Assembly (NCBI GenBank): GCA_027297745.1
Contig: JAPUHK010000165.1
Coordinates: 1-38,581 of the forward strand
Direction of reading: 5' to 3'
Source: Planctomycetota bacterium
GTDB taxonomy: Bacteria; Planctomycetota; PLA2
Length of the DNA stretch: 38,581 nt
Under the pieces are notes generated by a model. That model did not search any database and had not been told where the DNA came from. It was given only the letters and a program-made list of their open reading frames with translations. The first letter of the stretch is position 1. Each line of letters opens with the position of its first letter. Position numbers and translations under genes: made by a program. This document shows positions 15,045-23,306 of the stretch, one piece after another.

Positions 15045-16778
15045 CTACCGCACGTCCTTGCGCACGTAGGTGCCGCCGCTCTCGCGCGCCAGATCGCGGA
15101 AGTGCGGCGCCGTGTGTCCGATCGCGATCATGTGGAACAGGATCATGCGCTCGCGGTTCTGTTCGCGAATCCGCTTGCGGATCTGTGCGGGCTGGCGCAC
15201 CTTGCCCGCCGTCGGCGCGCCGTCGCTGAGCAGCACGATCGTGTCGACGTCGGGGTCCTTCATGGCGCCCTGAAGCGCCATCCAGATGTTGGTCGCGCCC
15301 CCCGCCAGCAGCCCCTCGATACGCGCGCGCCCGGTCTTCTTGAGCTTCTTCGTGGCGGTCCCCAGGCGCGTCTTGGGGACCGCGTCGAGCACCTTGTCGT
15401 TGCTGAAGAAGATGAAGCGGATCTTCGCGCTGGGCGGGGTGCGGTCGAGGATGCGCAACAGCTCGCTCTGCAGCGTCTTGAGCTTGTTGCCCTGCATGCT
15501 TCCGGACTTGTCGCAGACGAACGTGACTGCCTGCGACCGGATGCGGATGCCGTAGAAGCTGTATTTGTCCTCCCCCGCGGTCTCCTCTTCCCAAAGCGCG
15601 TCGGGCAGCCCCTGCACCTGGAACCCCGCACCGCGCTCCTTCCACCAGCGCGCCCACACGTCCGCCGCTTCGCCGAACGGCTGGCCCGTCAACGACTCGA
15701 GCGCTCTCGAGAGCTCCCACGCGTGACGCCCCTTGGCCTTGCCGAGCGCCTTGATCAAAGGCTCGATGGCGGTGCGCGAGCGCGTCGCGGCGAGCCCGCG
15801 TGCGGCCCCGATCGAGACCTGCCAGGGGCGCGGCTGGCGCAGCAGCTTGGCCAGAGTGGGGACCGCCGCGGCGCCGCCCGCGTACCCGAGCGTCTCGGCC
15901 GCTTTGGGCCGGATGCGCTTGTCGCCCGACAGCGCCGTCTTCGTGAGGTGTTGCACGATGGCGTCATCGCTCAGTCGGGCGCGCGCGATCAGGTCGTAAA
16001 TCTCGTACCGCTGCCCGAACTTCTTGGCCTTGCTGATGGCCTTGCGCAGCGTTGCCGCACCCGTGGCCGTGCCGCCCTGCAGCTTGTCGAGCGTCGCGGC
16101 GAGGATCAGGCGCACGCGCGCATCGCGCTCGTTCTGAAACGAGTTCGTGATCTCCGTCAGAAAGGCCGGGCTGGGTCGTGCCAGGATGGCCAGCGCCGCG
16201 AACAGCCGCACGTCGGGATCCCCGTCGCGCAGCATGGGGCGCGCGCCGAGCAACGCCGACTCGGGGAAGCCCTTGAGCGCGCGCGTGATGCGCAGCTGTT
16301 CCGCCACCGGAAGCGGCGGCGCGTGGCGCATGAGCGCGGAGGCGGCCGCCGCGTCCCCGATCTCGGCCAGGACGTCGACGGCGATACGCCGGGCGCGCGC
16401 GTCGTCGTCCAGCTCGAGCAGGTTGGACGCGAGCCGCAGGCCGCGCTGCTTGTCGTGCCGCGCCAGCGCCTTCACGGACATCGCCCGCCGGAACGGGTCG
16501 TTGCTGTTGACCTGGCCGTCCAGGAATTCCTCGATGCCCGGGAACTCCATGAAGGCGAAGGCCTCGAAGACCGCGCGCTGGTGCGCCTCCTCGCGGGCGA
16601 ACTGCAACTGTTGCTGCAGGAAGCGCGCGGCGACATCCGTCTTCAGCGCGGCCAAGGACTGCGCGGCCAGCTTGACCGACTTCCAGTCGCGGGCCTTCAC
16701 CGCCTCGTCGTAGCCCTTCTTGAGGTCGACGAAGGAGGGCGCCAGAAACAACGTCAGGAGCAGGCAGACGACGCGCAC
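15045..16778 (-). CDS. Exported HEAT-repeat protein with C-terminal VWA domain
   Basis: A 577-residue protein. The GTG start (M-R-V-V-C-L-L-L-T-L-F-L-A-P-S) opens a signal-like segment and has TACACT six bases upstream; the longer frame has an Arg-rich leader encoded by an inverted repeat and is rejected. Residues about 25-390 form HEAT-type helical repeats (for example A-A-E-T-L-G-Y-A-G-G-A-A-A-V-P-T-L-A). Residues about 415-577 are a von Willebrand A domain with a complete metal site: D-K-S-G-S, the Thr in G-G-A-T-N and the Asp in L-S-D-G. It likely binds proteins in the envelope. The gene at 28141 has the same plan. It is divergent from nrdJ. Confidence 0.82.
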   Translation of the reverse strand: MRVVCLLLTLFLAPSFVDLKKGYDEAVKARDWKSVKLAAQSLAALKTDVAARFLQQQLQFAREEAHQRAVFEAFAFMEFPGIEEFLDGQVNSNDPFRRAMSVKALARHDKQRGLRLASNLLELDDDARARRIAVDVLAEIGDAAAASALMRHAPPLPVAEQLRITRALKGFPESALLGARPMLRDGDPDVRLFAALAILARPSPAFLTEITNSFQNERDARVRLILAATLDKLQGGTATGAATLRKAISKAKKFGQRYEIYDLIARARLSDDAIVQHLTKTALSGDKRIRPKAAETLGYAGGAAAVPTLAKLLRQPRPWQVSIGAARGLAATRSRTAIEPLIKALGKAKGRHAWELSRALESLTGQPFGEAADVWARWWKERGAGFQVQGLPDALWEEETAGEDKYSFYGIRIRSQAVTFVCDKSGSMQGNKLKTLQSELLRILDRTPPSAKIRFIFFSNDKVLDAVPKTRLGTATKKLKKTGRARIEGLLAGGATNIWMALQGAMKDPDVDTIVLLSDGAPTAGKVRQPAQIRKRIREQNRERMILFHMIAIGHTAPHFRDLARESGGTYVRKDVR

Positions 16779-16784
16779 CGCGCC

Positions 16785-16790
16785 AGTGTA
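16785..16790 (-). promoter_or_regulatory. -10 box TACACT, leaderless HEAT-VWA gene
   Basis: TACACT on the minus strand, six bases (16779-16784) before the GTG at 16778. The left arm of the nested inverted repeat abuts it, taking the place of the -35 and spacer. Confidence 0.55.
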
Positions 16791-16958
16791 GGGTCCGTTT
16801 GAAAACCCATCTAGATTCGGCCGGCTGCGGCGTCGCCTGGCTGTGTCGCGCCCGCCTAGACGTATCTCTCCGTTGATACGACGTCGGGGACGCGACGCCG
16901 CCATGCTTGTCCTCGCGACCGGCCTCGGTCTTGACGATGGGTTCTCAAACGAACCCTA
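16789..16958. repeat. Nested inverted-repeat element between HEAT-VWA and nrdJ
   Basis: About 170 bases with four stems, one inside the other. Outer: 16791-16811 with 16936-16956, 19 of 21 positions paired, extended by TA/TA at the ends. Next: GGCCGG 16819-16824 with CCGGCC 16919-16924. Next: a perfect ten-base stem 16827-16836 with 16892-16901. Innermost: CGTATC 16861-16866 with GATACG 16875-16880 around an eight-base loop. This could be a small non-autonomous mobile element with terminal inverted repeats, a structured RNA, or a double operator. No protein is encoded in it. Confidence 0.75.
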
Positions 16959-16994
16959 ACTCCCAGGTCTCTGCGGCAGGCGCCGCGGGCTTCA

Positions 16995-17000
16995 TACAAT
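16995..17000 (+). promoter_or_regulatory. -10 box TACAAT of nrdJ
   Basis: TACAAT overlaps an in-frame ATG at 16999 and lies ten bases before the GTG at 17011. It supports the GTG as the true start. Confidence 0.5.
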
Positions 17001-17010
17001 GGGGGGCATA

Positions 17011-19167
17011 GTGCCGCAGTTCTGGGATGGGGAGCAGCACCCCTTGGATGCCGTCCGCTGGGAGCGCCGCCGGGCCGAGATCACCGGGCCGGACGGCAAG
17101 CCTGTTTTCGTGCAGCCCGAGGTCGAGGTCCCCGCCGGCTGGTCGCAGAGCGCGGTCAACGTCGTTTGTAGCCGCTACTTCCACGGGGCGCTGGGGTCGC
17201 CGGAGCGCGAGACCAGCGTACGGCAGCTGTTCGCGCGCGTGGCCGGGACGATCGCACGCTGGGTGCGCGAGGCCGGACTGGGGCACGAGCTCGAGCCCGA
17301 GCTGCTGGCGTTGCTCGTCCAGCAGCGGGGTGCCTTCAACTCGCCGGTCTGGTTCAACGTGGGGATCGAAGCGCACCCGCAGTGCGCCGCTTGTTTCATC
17401 CTCGGCCTCGAGGACACGATGGAGTCGATCCTCGAGGTGGCGCGCATCGAGGCGCTGGTGTTCAAGCGCGGTGCGGGGGCGGGCTCCAACCTCAGCGCGT
17501 TGCGCTCCAGCCGCGAAGAGCTCAGCGGCGGCGGGCTGGCCTCGGGCCCGGTGAGCTTCATGCGCGCCTACGACGCGCTCGCGGCCGTGATCAAGTCGGG
17601 GGGCAAGACGCGCCGTGCCGCCAAGATGCAAGTGCTCGACGCGGGCCACCCCGACATCGAGGAGTTCGTGGCGGCGAAGCCGCTCGAGGAACGCAAGGCG
17701 CGCGCTTTGGTGGCGGCCGGGTTCAGTGGGGGCATCGACGGCGAGGCCAGCCGCAGCGTGGCCTTTCAGAACGCCAACTTCTCCGTGCGCGTCCCCGACG
17801 CTTTTCTGGCCGCGGTGGAGCAGGACGGCGAGTGGTCGACGCGCGCCATCGTGGGCGGCGAGGTGGTGGACCGCTTCCCCGCCCGCCGGTTGTTCAGCGC
17901 CATCGCGCAAGGAGCCTGGGTCTGCGGCGATCCGGGGTTGCAGTTCGCGGACACGATCGAGCGCCACAATCCCTGCAAGGCGTCGGGCCGCATCACCGCC
18001 AGCAACCCGTGCAGCGAGTACCTGTTCCTGGACGACAGCGCCTGCAACCTGGCCTCCATCAACCTGCTCACGTTCCTCGGCGAGGACGGTTCGCCCGAGT
18101 CGTGGGATCCGGAGGGCTTCGGCGCCGCGGTGCGCGTGCTGCTCACTGCGATGGAGTCCATCGTCGATCGCTCCTCCTATCCGACGGAGCGCATCGCCGA
18201 CCGCAGCCGCCGTTTCCGCCCCCTCGGGCTCGGCTATACGAACCTCGGGGCGCTGCTGCTTTCGCTCGGCCTTCCTTACGATTGCCCCGCCGCGCGCGGA
18301 CTGGCCGCCGGCGTGAGCGCCCTGCTCACGGGCGAGGCCTATCGCACGTCGGCGCGCATGGCAGAAGCGTTGGGCGCGTTCCCGGCATTCGAGCAAAATC
18401 GCGAGCCGTTCCTCGAGGTGCTGCGGATGCACCGCGCCGCAGTGGATGAGATCGCGGAGGCGCCCGCGGCGCTGACGGACGCGGCGCGCGCCAGCTGGGA
18501 CGAGGCCCTGCGTCTGGCTGAGCGCCACGGCGTGCGCAACGCGCAGACCACGGTGCTCGCCCCGACCGGAACCATCTCGTTCCTCATGGACTGTGACACC
18601 ACCGGCATCGAGCCGGACATCGCGTTGGTCAAATACAAGCGCCTCGTAGGCGGCGGCATGTTGAAGCTCGTCAACCGCGCGGTGCCCGTCGCGCTGCGCC
18701 GGCTCGGCTATGCCGAGGGCGACGTGCAGCGCATGCTGCGCTACCTCGAAGAGGAGCGGATGCTCGAGGGGGCGCCCGGCTTGCGCGCGGAGCACCTGCC
18801 CGTCTTCGACTGCGCGTTTCGCGCGCACCCCACAGGGCGCGCGATCCGGCCCGCGGGCCACCTGTTGATGATGGCGGCCGTGCAGCCCTTCCTGAGCGGC
18901 GGCATCTCGAAGACCGTCAACCTGCCCGAGGACGCGAGCGTGGAGGACGTGGAGCGCTTGATGCTCGAGGCCTGGCGGCTCGGCCTCAAGTCCATTGCCG
19001 TCTACCGCGAGAGCTCGAAGGCGGCGCAGCCGCTGGCCACGAGCCCGTTTCCGGCCTGGACGCTGCCCGTGGCAGCACCCGATTGCGTCGAGTGCGGCCA
19101 GCGCATGGTCCCCACCGGATCATGCTTCCGTTGCCTGGAGTGCGGCGAGGTCTCTTCCTGCTCCTGA
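17011..19167 (+). CDS. nrdJ: Adenosylcobalamin-dependent ribonucleotide reductase (class II)
   Basis: This makes deoxyribonucleotides from ribonucleotides using a cobalamin-derived radical, with or without oxygen. In the 718-residue protein the active-site triad is N332, C334 (thiyl site) and E336 in N-P-C-S-E-Y-L-F; C128 (A-A-C-F-I-L) and C345 (S-A-C-N-L-A) fit the redox pair. The phosphate-binding motif A-P-T-G-T-I-S-F is present. The C-terminus has a four-cysteine zinc-ribbon-like patch (C-V-E-C ... C-L-E-C) and ends in C-S, probably the shuttle for reduction. GTG 17011 is preferred since the ATG at 16999 lies inside the -10 box. No cobalamin riboswitch or NrdR boxes are seen upstream. Confidence 0.96.
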   Translation: MPQFWDGEQHPLDAVRWERRRAEITGPDGKPVFVQPEVEVPAGWSQSAVNVVCSRYFHGALGSPERETSVRQLFARVAGTIARWVREAGLGHELEPELLALLVQQRGAFNSPVWFNVGIEAHPQCAACFILGLEDTMESILEVARIEALVFKRGAGAGSNLSALRSSREELSGGGLASGPVSFMRAYDALAAVIKSGGKTRRAAKMQVLDAGHPDIEEFVAAKPLEERKARALVAAGFSGGIDGEASRSVAFQNANFSVRVPDAFLAAVEQDGEWSTRAIVGGEVVDRFPARRLFSAIAQGAWVCGDPGLQFADTIERHNPCKASGRITASNPCSEYLFLDDSACNLASINLLTFLGEDGSPESWDPEGFGAAVRVLLTAMESIVDRSSYPTERIADRSRRFRPLGLGYTNLGALLLSLGLPYDCPAARGLAAGVSALLTGEAYRTSARMAEALGAFPAFEQNREPFLEVLRMHRAAVDEIAEAPAALTDAARASWDEALRLAERHGVRNAQTTVLAPTGTISFLMDCDTTGIEPDIALVKYKRLVGGGMLKLVNRAVPVALRRLGYAEGDVQRMLRYLEEERMLEGAPGLRAEHLPVFDCAFRAHPTGRAIRPAGHLLMMAAVQPFLSGGISKTVNLPEDASVEDVERLMLEAWRLGLKSIAVYRESSKAAQPLATSPFPAWTLPVAAPDCVECGQRMVPTGSCFRCLECGEVSSCS

Positions 19168-19211
19168 GCATCTTGATCATTTGGGCCGTCGCCGGTGGCG
19201 CGCGGATTTCA

Positions 19212-19217
19212 TAGACT
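19212..19217 (+). promoter_or_regulatory. -10 box TAGACT, leaderless gene at 19225
   Basis: TAGACT with seven bases (19218-19224) before the ATG at 19225. It lies 45 bases after the nrdJ stop. Confidence 0.6.
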
Positions 19218-19224
19218 CATTCCA

Positions 19225-19971
19225 ATGAAGGGCTCGCTGGAAGGGCTCCTGCCGGAGCAGGCGCGTTCATTCGACTTTTCCGCATATGGTCGATTGGCGC
19301 TCCTGGATCGCGACGGCGGGCGGTTGCGGGTCAGCACGGACGAGGGAGGCCCGCGGGAGGTGCCCGGCGTCAGCGGAGGCGTGCGCTGCCGGTGGCGCGG
19401 CGGTGATCTGATGCTGCTGAGCGACGACGACCGGTTGCTGACCGTGGCGGTCGATGGGGAGCTGCTCGCGAGCGAGCCGGTGCACCCCGGCGCGCGCGAT
19501 CTCGCCGTCAGCAACGAGGGCAACTCGATGGTCGCTTACGGAGGGCGCACCCTCGAACGGGGGCACGCGGTGCTCGAGCGTCTCGGGCGCACGCCGGGCC
19601 AGTTCGCCACCGACGATCTCAGCGAGGCCTGCGCACTCGCACCGGCGACCGGCGGGGTGTGGGTGGGCGGCACCGGACCGTCGCGGCCCGCGGCCCGCAT
19701 CCTCTATTTGCGCCCGCGCGCGCAACGCTTCGACGTGCGCCTGACGATTCTCCTGCCGGCGCCGCCGCGCTCCGCGGTCATCGGCCCGGACGGAGCGCTG
19801 TTCGTGCTGCTCGAGCCCGGGGAGTCGATGGCCCGCATCTGGCACGACGAGGTAGAGCGGCCGCAGCGCCTGCCGGCTCCGCTGGTCGAGATCCACCGGC
19901 GCGAGCGGCAACTATGGGGCGTCGGGCCGCGCGGCTTCGTCGACCTCACGCGTTTCGTGCCGGCCCCGTGA
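19225..19971 (+). CDS. Unknown protein, beta-propeller-like
   Basis: A 248-residue soluble protein without signal peptide. It is rich in short strands with G-D and G-G turns (for example G-G-V-W-V-G-G-T-G-P, V-I-G-P-D-G-A-L-F-V-L-L), which suggests a small beta-propeller or similar all-beta fold. The start MKGSLEG is chosen because TAGACT ends seven bases before it; the longer frame would begin before the promoter. Its stop overlaps the GTG of the next gene by four bases (GTGA), so it is coupled to the membrane protein that follows. No family recognised. Confidence 0.65.
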   Translation: MKGSLEGLLPEQARSFDFSAYGRLALLDRDGGRLRVSTDEGGPREVPGVSGGVRCRWRGGDLMLLSDDDRLLTVAVDGELLASEPVHPGARDLAVSNEGNSMVAYGGRTLERGHAVLERLGRTPGQFATDDLSEACALAPATGGVWVGGTGPSRPAARILYLRPRAQRFDVRLTILLPAPPRSAVIGPDGALFVLLEPGESMARIWHDEVERPQRLPAPLVEIHRRERQLWGVGPRGFVDLTRFVPAP

Positions 19972-20408
19972 CCGCCCCGTACGACGTCCTGCTGCGGATC
20001 GTGATGGGGACCTGGATCGCGGCGGTCGTTCTGTGCGCCGTGCTGCTGTACCGCACAACGCGGCGGCCCCGCGACGAGGCCTGGGCTGCGGTGCGCGTGC
20101 TGCTCCCGGTGCTGGACCTGTTCGGCGTGTGGGCGGGCACCGCCGCAGTCGTGCTCCTGTTTTTCGGGCGCTCGGGCTATGACTTCGCCTGGGCCGCGAG
20201 CGTCTTCCTCGTAGCGCTCATGATCTTCTTCACGCTCTACGACCGGGCCGTGCTCGTGCCGTACATGGAACGGGCCATCAAGCGCCTGGGCCAGGGGGAG
20301 CGGGTTGAAAGCTGGCGCGCGGACTGGAGCTTTCTCGTGCGCCTGAGCGCCGCCTGCCAGCTCGGCGTGCTCGGAAGCGGGATCGCGGTGCTACTGCTAG
20401 GATTCTGA
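19968..20408 (+). CDS. Small integral membrane protein
   Basis: A 146-residue protein with four hydrophobic segments (about residues 8-28, 42-62, 68-88 and 125-145) and a basic loop between the third and fourth. The GTG start overlaps the previous stop by four bases. The first segment, I-V-M-G-T-W-I-A-A-V-V-L-C-A-V-L-L, is a normal membrane helix. No motif points to a transport or enzyme role. It is followed five bases later by the HEAT-repeat gene, so 19225-22414 probably forms one operon. Confidence 0.72.
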   Translation: MTAPYDVLLRIVMGTWIAAVVLCAVLLYRTTRRPRDEAWAAVRVLLPVLDLFGVWAGTAAVVLLFFGRSGYDFAWAASVFLVALMIFFTLYDRAVLVPYMERAIKRLGQGERVESWRADWSFLVRLSAACQLGVLGSGIAVLLLGF

Positions 20409-20413
20409 GCCCC

Positions 20414-22414
20414 ATGCGCGCCCGCCTGCTGCCCCTGCTGATCCTCTTCGTAGCGCCGGCACTGGCCCAGGACCTGGGCTTCAGGCCCGATGAGCGCAAG
20501 AAGACCCACACGCTGCGCGACCCGCTGACGACGGAAGCCTTCGAGCAGCCCGTGCGCGACCAGACGGAGGTGGCCTTCAAGGACAGCATGTTGCGCGAGC
20601 TGTCGTTCGGGGAGCACCCGCGCCTGCGCCAGCTTTGGGTCTCACCCTACACGGGCTTCGCCACCTATCCCGACCCCGCCGGGTGGAAGAACGTGGCCGA
20701 GAAGGCGTCCTTCGCCAGGAAGCAGGAGATCCGCCGCGCGCTGGAGAAGTTCCCGCGGCGTTACAGAACCCCGGCCGCCATTCCGGCGCTGCATCGCTAC
20801 CGTTTGGCGTTGATCACGTACGCGGCGCTGGGACGGCTGAACGAGGAGCTCAAGGCGCAGCTCTATCTGGACCTCCTGTACTGCGCGCGCGACGAGGGCA
20901 ACGAGCGGGCCGAGCAGGAGGCGCTGAAGGAGTTGCGCCCCCTGCTCAACAAGCTTGCCGACCACGAGGGGCGCCCCGCCGCCAGCATGCTGCGCGACGG
21001 CTACCTCGCGGGCGAAGTCGCGCGCTTGCTGGGCGACGAGAAGACGGCGGCCAAGCGTTTCCGGCAGGCCGCTTCGCGCATCGAGCGCTGGAAGGCCGCG
21101 CGCGAGCTGCGCGTTCCCGCGCGGCTGGCCAGGGCCGAGTACGACTGGAAGGACAAGAGCGTCGAAGACCTGGCGGCGATCCTGGAGGGCAAGAACAAGT
21201 ACGACGCACAGGTCGCCGCGCTGCTGCTGGTCGACCGCGGCGCGGCGGACCACTTGCTCAAGCACTTCGGCGGCAAGCGGGTCGAGTGGAAGAAGAGCCT
21301 CGTGCGCCGCGCGGCGGAGCACCCGAACGCCCGCATCCTGCCGGCGTTGCGCGTGGCACTGAAGGACGAGGACCCGTACGTGGCCTTGTGGGCGGCGCGC
21401 GCGGTGGGGCGCCTCGACAGCGAAGAGGCGGTGCGCGTGTTGATCGAAGACCTCGAGGACGGGGACGAGGAGGTACTCGTAGAGGGCCTGGCCGACTGCG
21501 CCCATCCCTCCGCGTTGCGCGAGCTCGTGCGCCTGGCGGAGGAGGGCAGCGGTTTCGGGGGACGGCCGGCGGCGGCCCGCAAGCTGGCGCTGCACCGTGG
21601 CGACGCTGCCGTGCGCGGGCTCGTGCGGCACGTGGCCGCGGCCGAGTCCTACAACCTCTCGGCGGCGCTCGGCCTCGCGCTGCGGCGCAGAGCCGCGATC
21701 GGCCCGGCGCTGCGCGAAGCGCTGGCGGCCGAGAAGAACCCGCGCGCCCTCGCCAACCTGCTGCGCCTCGCCGCGTTGATCGACGACGAGGGGTGCTTGG
21801 AGCAGGCCAAAGCGCACGTGCAGGCGCAGGATCCGAAGGTGCGCTTCGCGGCCTTGTTGGTGCGCGCACGCAAGGGCGAGGGCAAGAGCGCGCTCGTAAG
21901 CGCGTGGGGCTCGGCGGAGCCCGGTGACCGCCCGGCGTTGATCCTGGCGCTCGGTCACGCCGGCGCCGTTGCGCCCGTGCGTGAGGCCTTGGACCCGAAG
22001 GTGCGCACGGATACCTACACGACCTTTCTGGCCGCGATCATCGCGGCGGGCTGGTCGAAGGATGCGGTGGCACGCAGGCGCCTGGTGGAGTTGCTCGATG
22101 ACCGCGACCCGCTCGTTTCCGCGAGCGCTGCGCACGCACTGATCCTGGCCGGCGATTCCAAGCGCGTGCTGGCGCTGCTCGGGCAGGCGCCGTACGGCAC
22201 GGTCTCCGCGATCGCGCGGGCGTGCGCCGACGCCGGCCTCAACTCCGCGGTGCCGGCCTTGATCGCTGCCTACGAAGCGGACGACGGCGCCTGGATCGGC
22301 TCCTACCCGGGGCGCTGGGGACCTTACGGGCTCCCCTCCGAGGAGATCCCCGAGGCGCTGCGCCGGCTGGGCGGCAAGCAGGCGCAGGCCTTCCTCGAGA
22401 AGATCGGCGCGTGA
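20414..22414 (+). CDS. Exported HEAT-repeat protein
   Basis: A 666-residue protein with signal peptide M-R-A-R-L-L-P-L-L-I-L-F-V-A-P-A-L-A. The N-terminal part (about 20-220) has the helical look of a TPR region (Y-L-D-L-L-Y-C-A-R-D-E-G-N) and contains a G-x-H-P-x-L-R-Q-L-W-V-S-P-Y-T-G-F segment. From about 270 to the end it is a run of HEAT-type repeats such as V-A-L-W-A-A-R-A-V-G-R-L-D. Unlike the two other HEAT proteins here it has no VWA domain. It lies five bases after the membrane protein gene. It probably acts as a binding scaffold outside the cytoplasm; the partner is unknown. Confidence 0.75.
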   Translation: MRARLLPLLILFVAPALAQDLGFRPDERKKTHTLRDPLTTEAFEQPVRDQTEVAFKDSMLRELSFGEHPRLRQLWVSPYTGFATYPDPAGWKNVAEKASFARKQEIRRALEKFPRRYRTPAAIPALHRYRLALITYAALGRLNEELKAQLYLDLLYCARDEGNERAEQEALKELRPLLNKLADHEGRPAASMLRDGYLAGEVARLLGDEKTAAKRFRQAASRIERWKAARELRVPARLARAEYDWKDKSVEDLAAILEGKNKYDAQVAALLLVDRGAADHLLKHFGGKRVEWKKSLVRRAAEHPNARILPALRVALKDEDPYVALWAARAVGRLDSEEAVRVLIEDLEDGDEEVLVEGLADCAHPSALRELVRLAEEGSGFGGRPAAARKLALHRGDAAVRGLVRHVAAAESYNLSAALGLALRRRAAIGPALREALAAEKNPRALANLLRLAALIDDEGCLEQAKAHVQAQDPKVRFAALLVRARKGEGKSALVSAWGSAEPGDRPALILALGHAGAVAPVREALDPKVRTDTYTTFLAAIIAAGWSKDAVARRRLVELLDDRDPLVSASAAHALILAGDSKRVLALLGQAPYGTVSAIARACADAGLNSAVPALIAAYEADDGAWIGSYPGRWGPYGLPSEEIPEALRRLGGKQAQAFLEKIGA

Positions 22415-22434
22415 CCCCTGACGGGCTCCGCGGG

Positions 22435-22454
22435 CGCCAAAGGGGCCCTTGGCG
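22435..22454. terminator. Short hairpin after the HEAT gene
   Basis: CGCCAA (22435-22440) pairs with TTGGCG (22449-22454) around an eight-base loop that can pair further. It has no T-run. It may terminate the operon 19225-22414. Confidence 0.35.
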
Positions 22455-22461
22455 GCCGTGA

Positions 22462-22467
22462 TACGAT
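22462..22467 (+). promoter_or_regulatory. -10 box TACGAT of the crotonase operon
   Basis: TACGAT 39 bases before the ATG at 22507. This gene does have a leader, ending in AAGGAG at 22495-22500, six bases before the start. Confidence 0.45.
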
Positions 22468-22506
22468 TCGCCTCTTCCCCTGCAAACAACCCACAAGGAG
22501 CTAGAG

Positions 22507-23304
22507 ATGGGCGTAGACCTGGTGCAATACGCGGCCGAAAAAGGCATCGCGACGATCACCCTCGACGACCCGCCGGTGAACGGCTACACGTACGAGATGA
22601 ACCGGCAGCTGGACGAGGCCATCCTGCAGGCCCGTTTCGACACCGACGTGCACGTCATCGTCCTGCGCGGCGCCGGCGAGAAGTTCTTCTGCGCGGGCGC
22701 CAACATCAAGATGCTGGCCAGCGTGGACCCGACCTTCAAGTACTACTTCTGCCTGCACGCCAACGAGATGCTGTTGCGGCTGGAGCACACCCCGAAGCTG
22801 ACCATTGCGGCGCTCAACGGCCATACGGTCGGTGGCGGACTCGAGATCGCCATGGCCTGCGACATGCGGTTGGCGCGCAAGGACGGCGGCATTACCGGCC
22901 TGCCCGAGGTCAACCTCGGCGTCCTGCCCGGCACCGGCGGCACGCAGCGCCTGACGCGGCTGGTCGGCAAGTCCAAGGCCATCGAGCTGATGGTCGAGGG
23001 CCGCAACTTCGACTTCGACGAGGCCCTGCAGATGGGCATCGTCAACAAGGTCATCCCGTCCGAGAACGTGGACGACTTCATGACCAAGGTCTACGAGTAC
23101 GCCGGCGAGTTCGTCCCCCCGAAGAAGGCCTCGATGGCCGTGGGTCACATCAAGCGGGCCGTCCAGACAGGCTGCGATCTGCCCCTGGAGCAGGCGCTCG
23201 CGATGGAGCGGGAGCTTCAGGCCAAGCTGTTTTCTTCCGATGATGCGAAGATCGGGCTCGGAGCCTACGTGGCCAAGACGGAACCCGAATTCACCGGGAG
23301 ATAG
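22507..23304 (+). CDS. Enoyl-CoA hydratase/isomerase (crotonase)
   Basis: A 265-residue crotonase that would add water across the double bond of an enoyl-CoA. Both catalytic glutamates are visible: G-G-G-L-E-I-A-M-A-C-D and G-L-P-E-V-N-L-G-V-L-P-G-T-G-G-T-Q-R-L. The oxyanion-hole stretch F-C-A-G-A-N-I-K-M-L is normal. The start is set by AAGGAG six bases upstream, the best ribosome site in this part of the window. A second crotonase follows two bases after the stop. The substrate (short-chain or aromatic-derived acyl-CoA) cannot be told from sequence alone. Confidence 0.9.
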   Translation: MGVDLVQYAAEKGIATITLDDPPVNGYTYEMNRQLDEAILQARFDTDVHVIVLRGAGEKFFCAGANIKMLASVDPTFKYYFCLHANEMLLRLEHTPKLTIAALNGHTVGGGLEIAMACDMRLARKDGGITGLPEVNLGVLPGTGGTQRLTRLVGKSKAIELMVEGRNFDFDEALQMGIVNKVIPSENVDDFMTKVYEYAGEFVPPKKASMAVGHIKRAVQTGCDLPLEQALAMERELQAKLFSSDDAKIGLGAYVAKTEPEFTGR

Positions 23305-23306
23305 CC

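Noticed and set aside
16779-16904. N-terminal extension of the HEAT-VWA protein from ATG 16904
   Set aside because: The extension is arginine-rich, lies within the inverted-repeat element and precedes both signal peptide and promoter.
16779-17010. Cobalamin riboswitch or NrdR boxes upstream of nrdJ
   Set aside because: No B12-box sequence (GCCACTG in context) and no paired NrdR-type boxes are visible; the structure there is a long nested inverted repeat instead.
16945-18861. A 638-codon minus-strand open frame
   Set aside because: Antisense shadow of nrdJ, whose family motifs are unmistakable on the other strand.
20642-22489. A 615-codon minus-strand open frame
   Set aside because: Antisense shadow of the HEAT-repeat gene; composition dominated by R, A, Q and L, with no recognisable domain.
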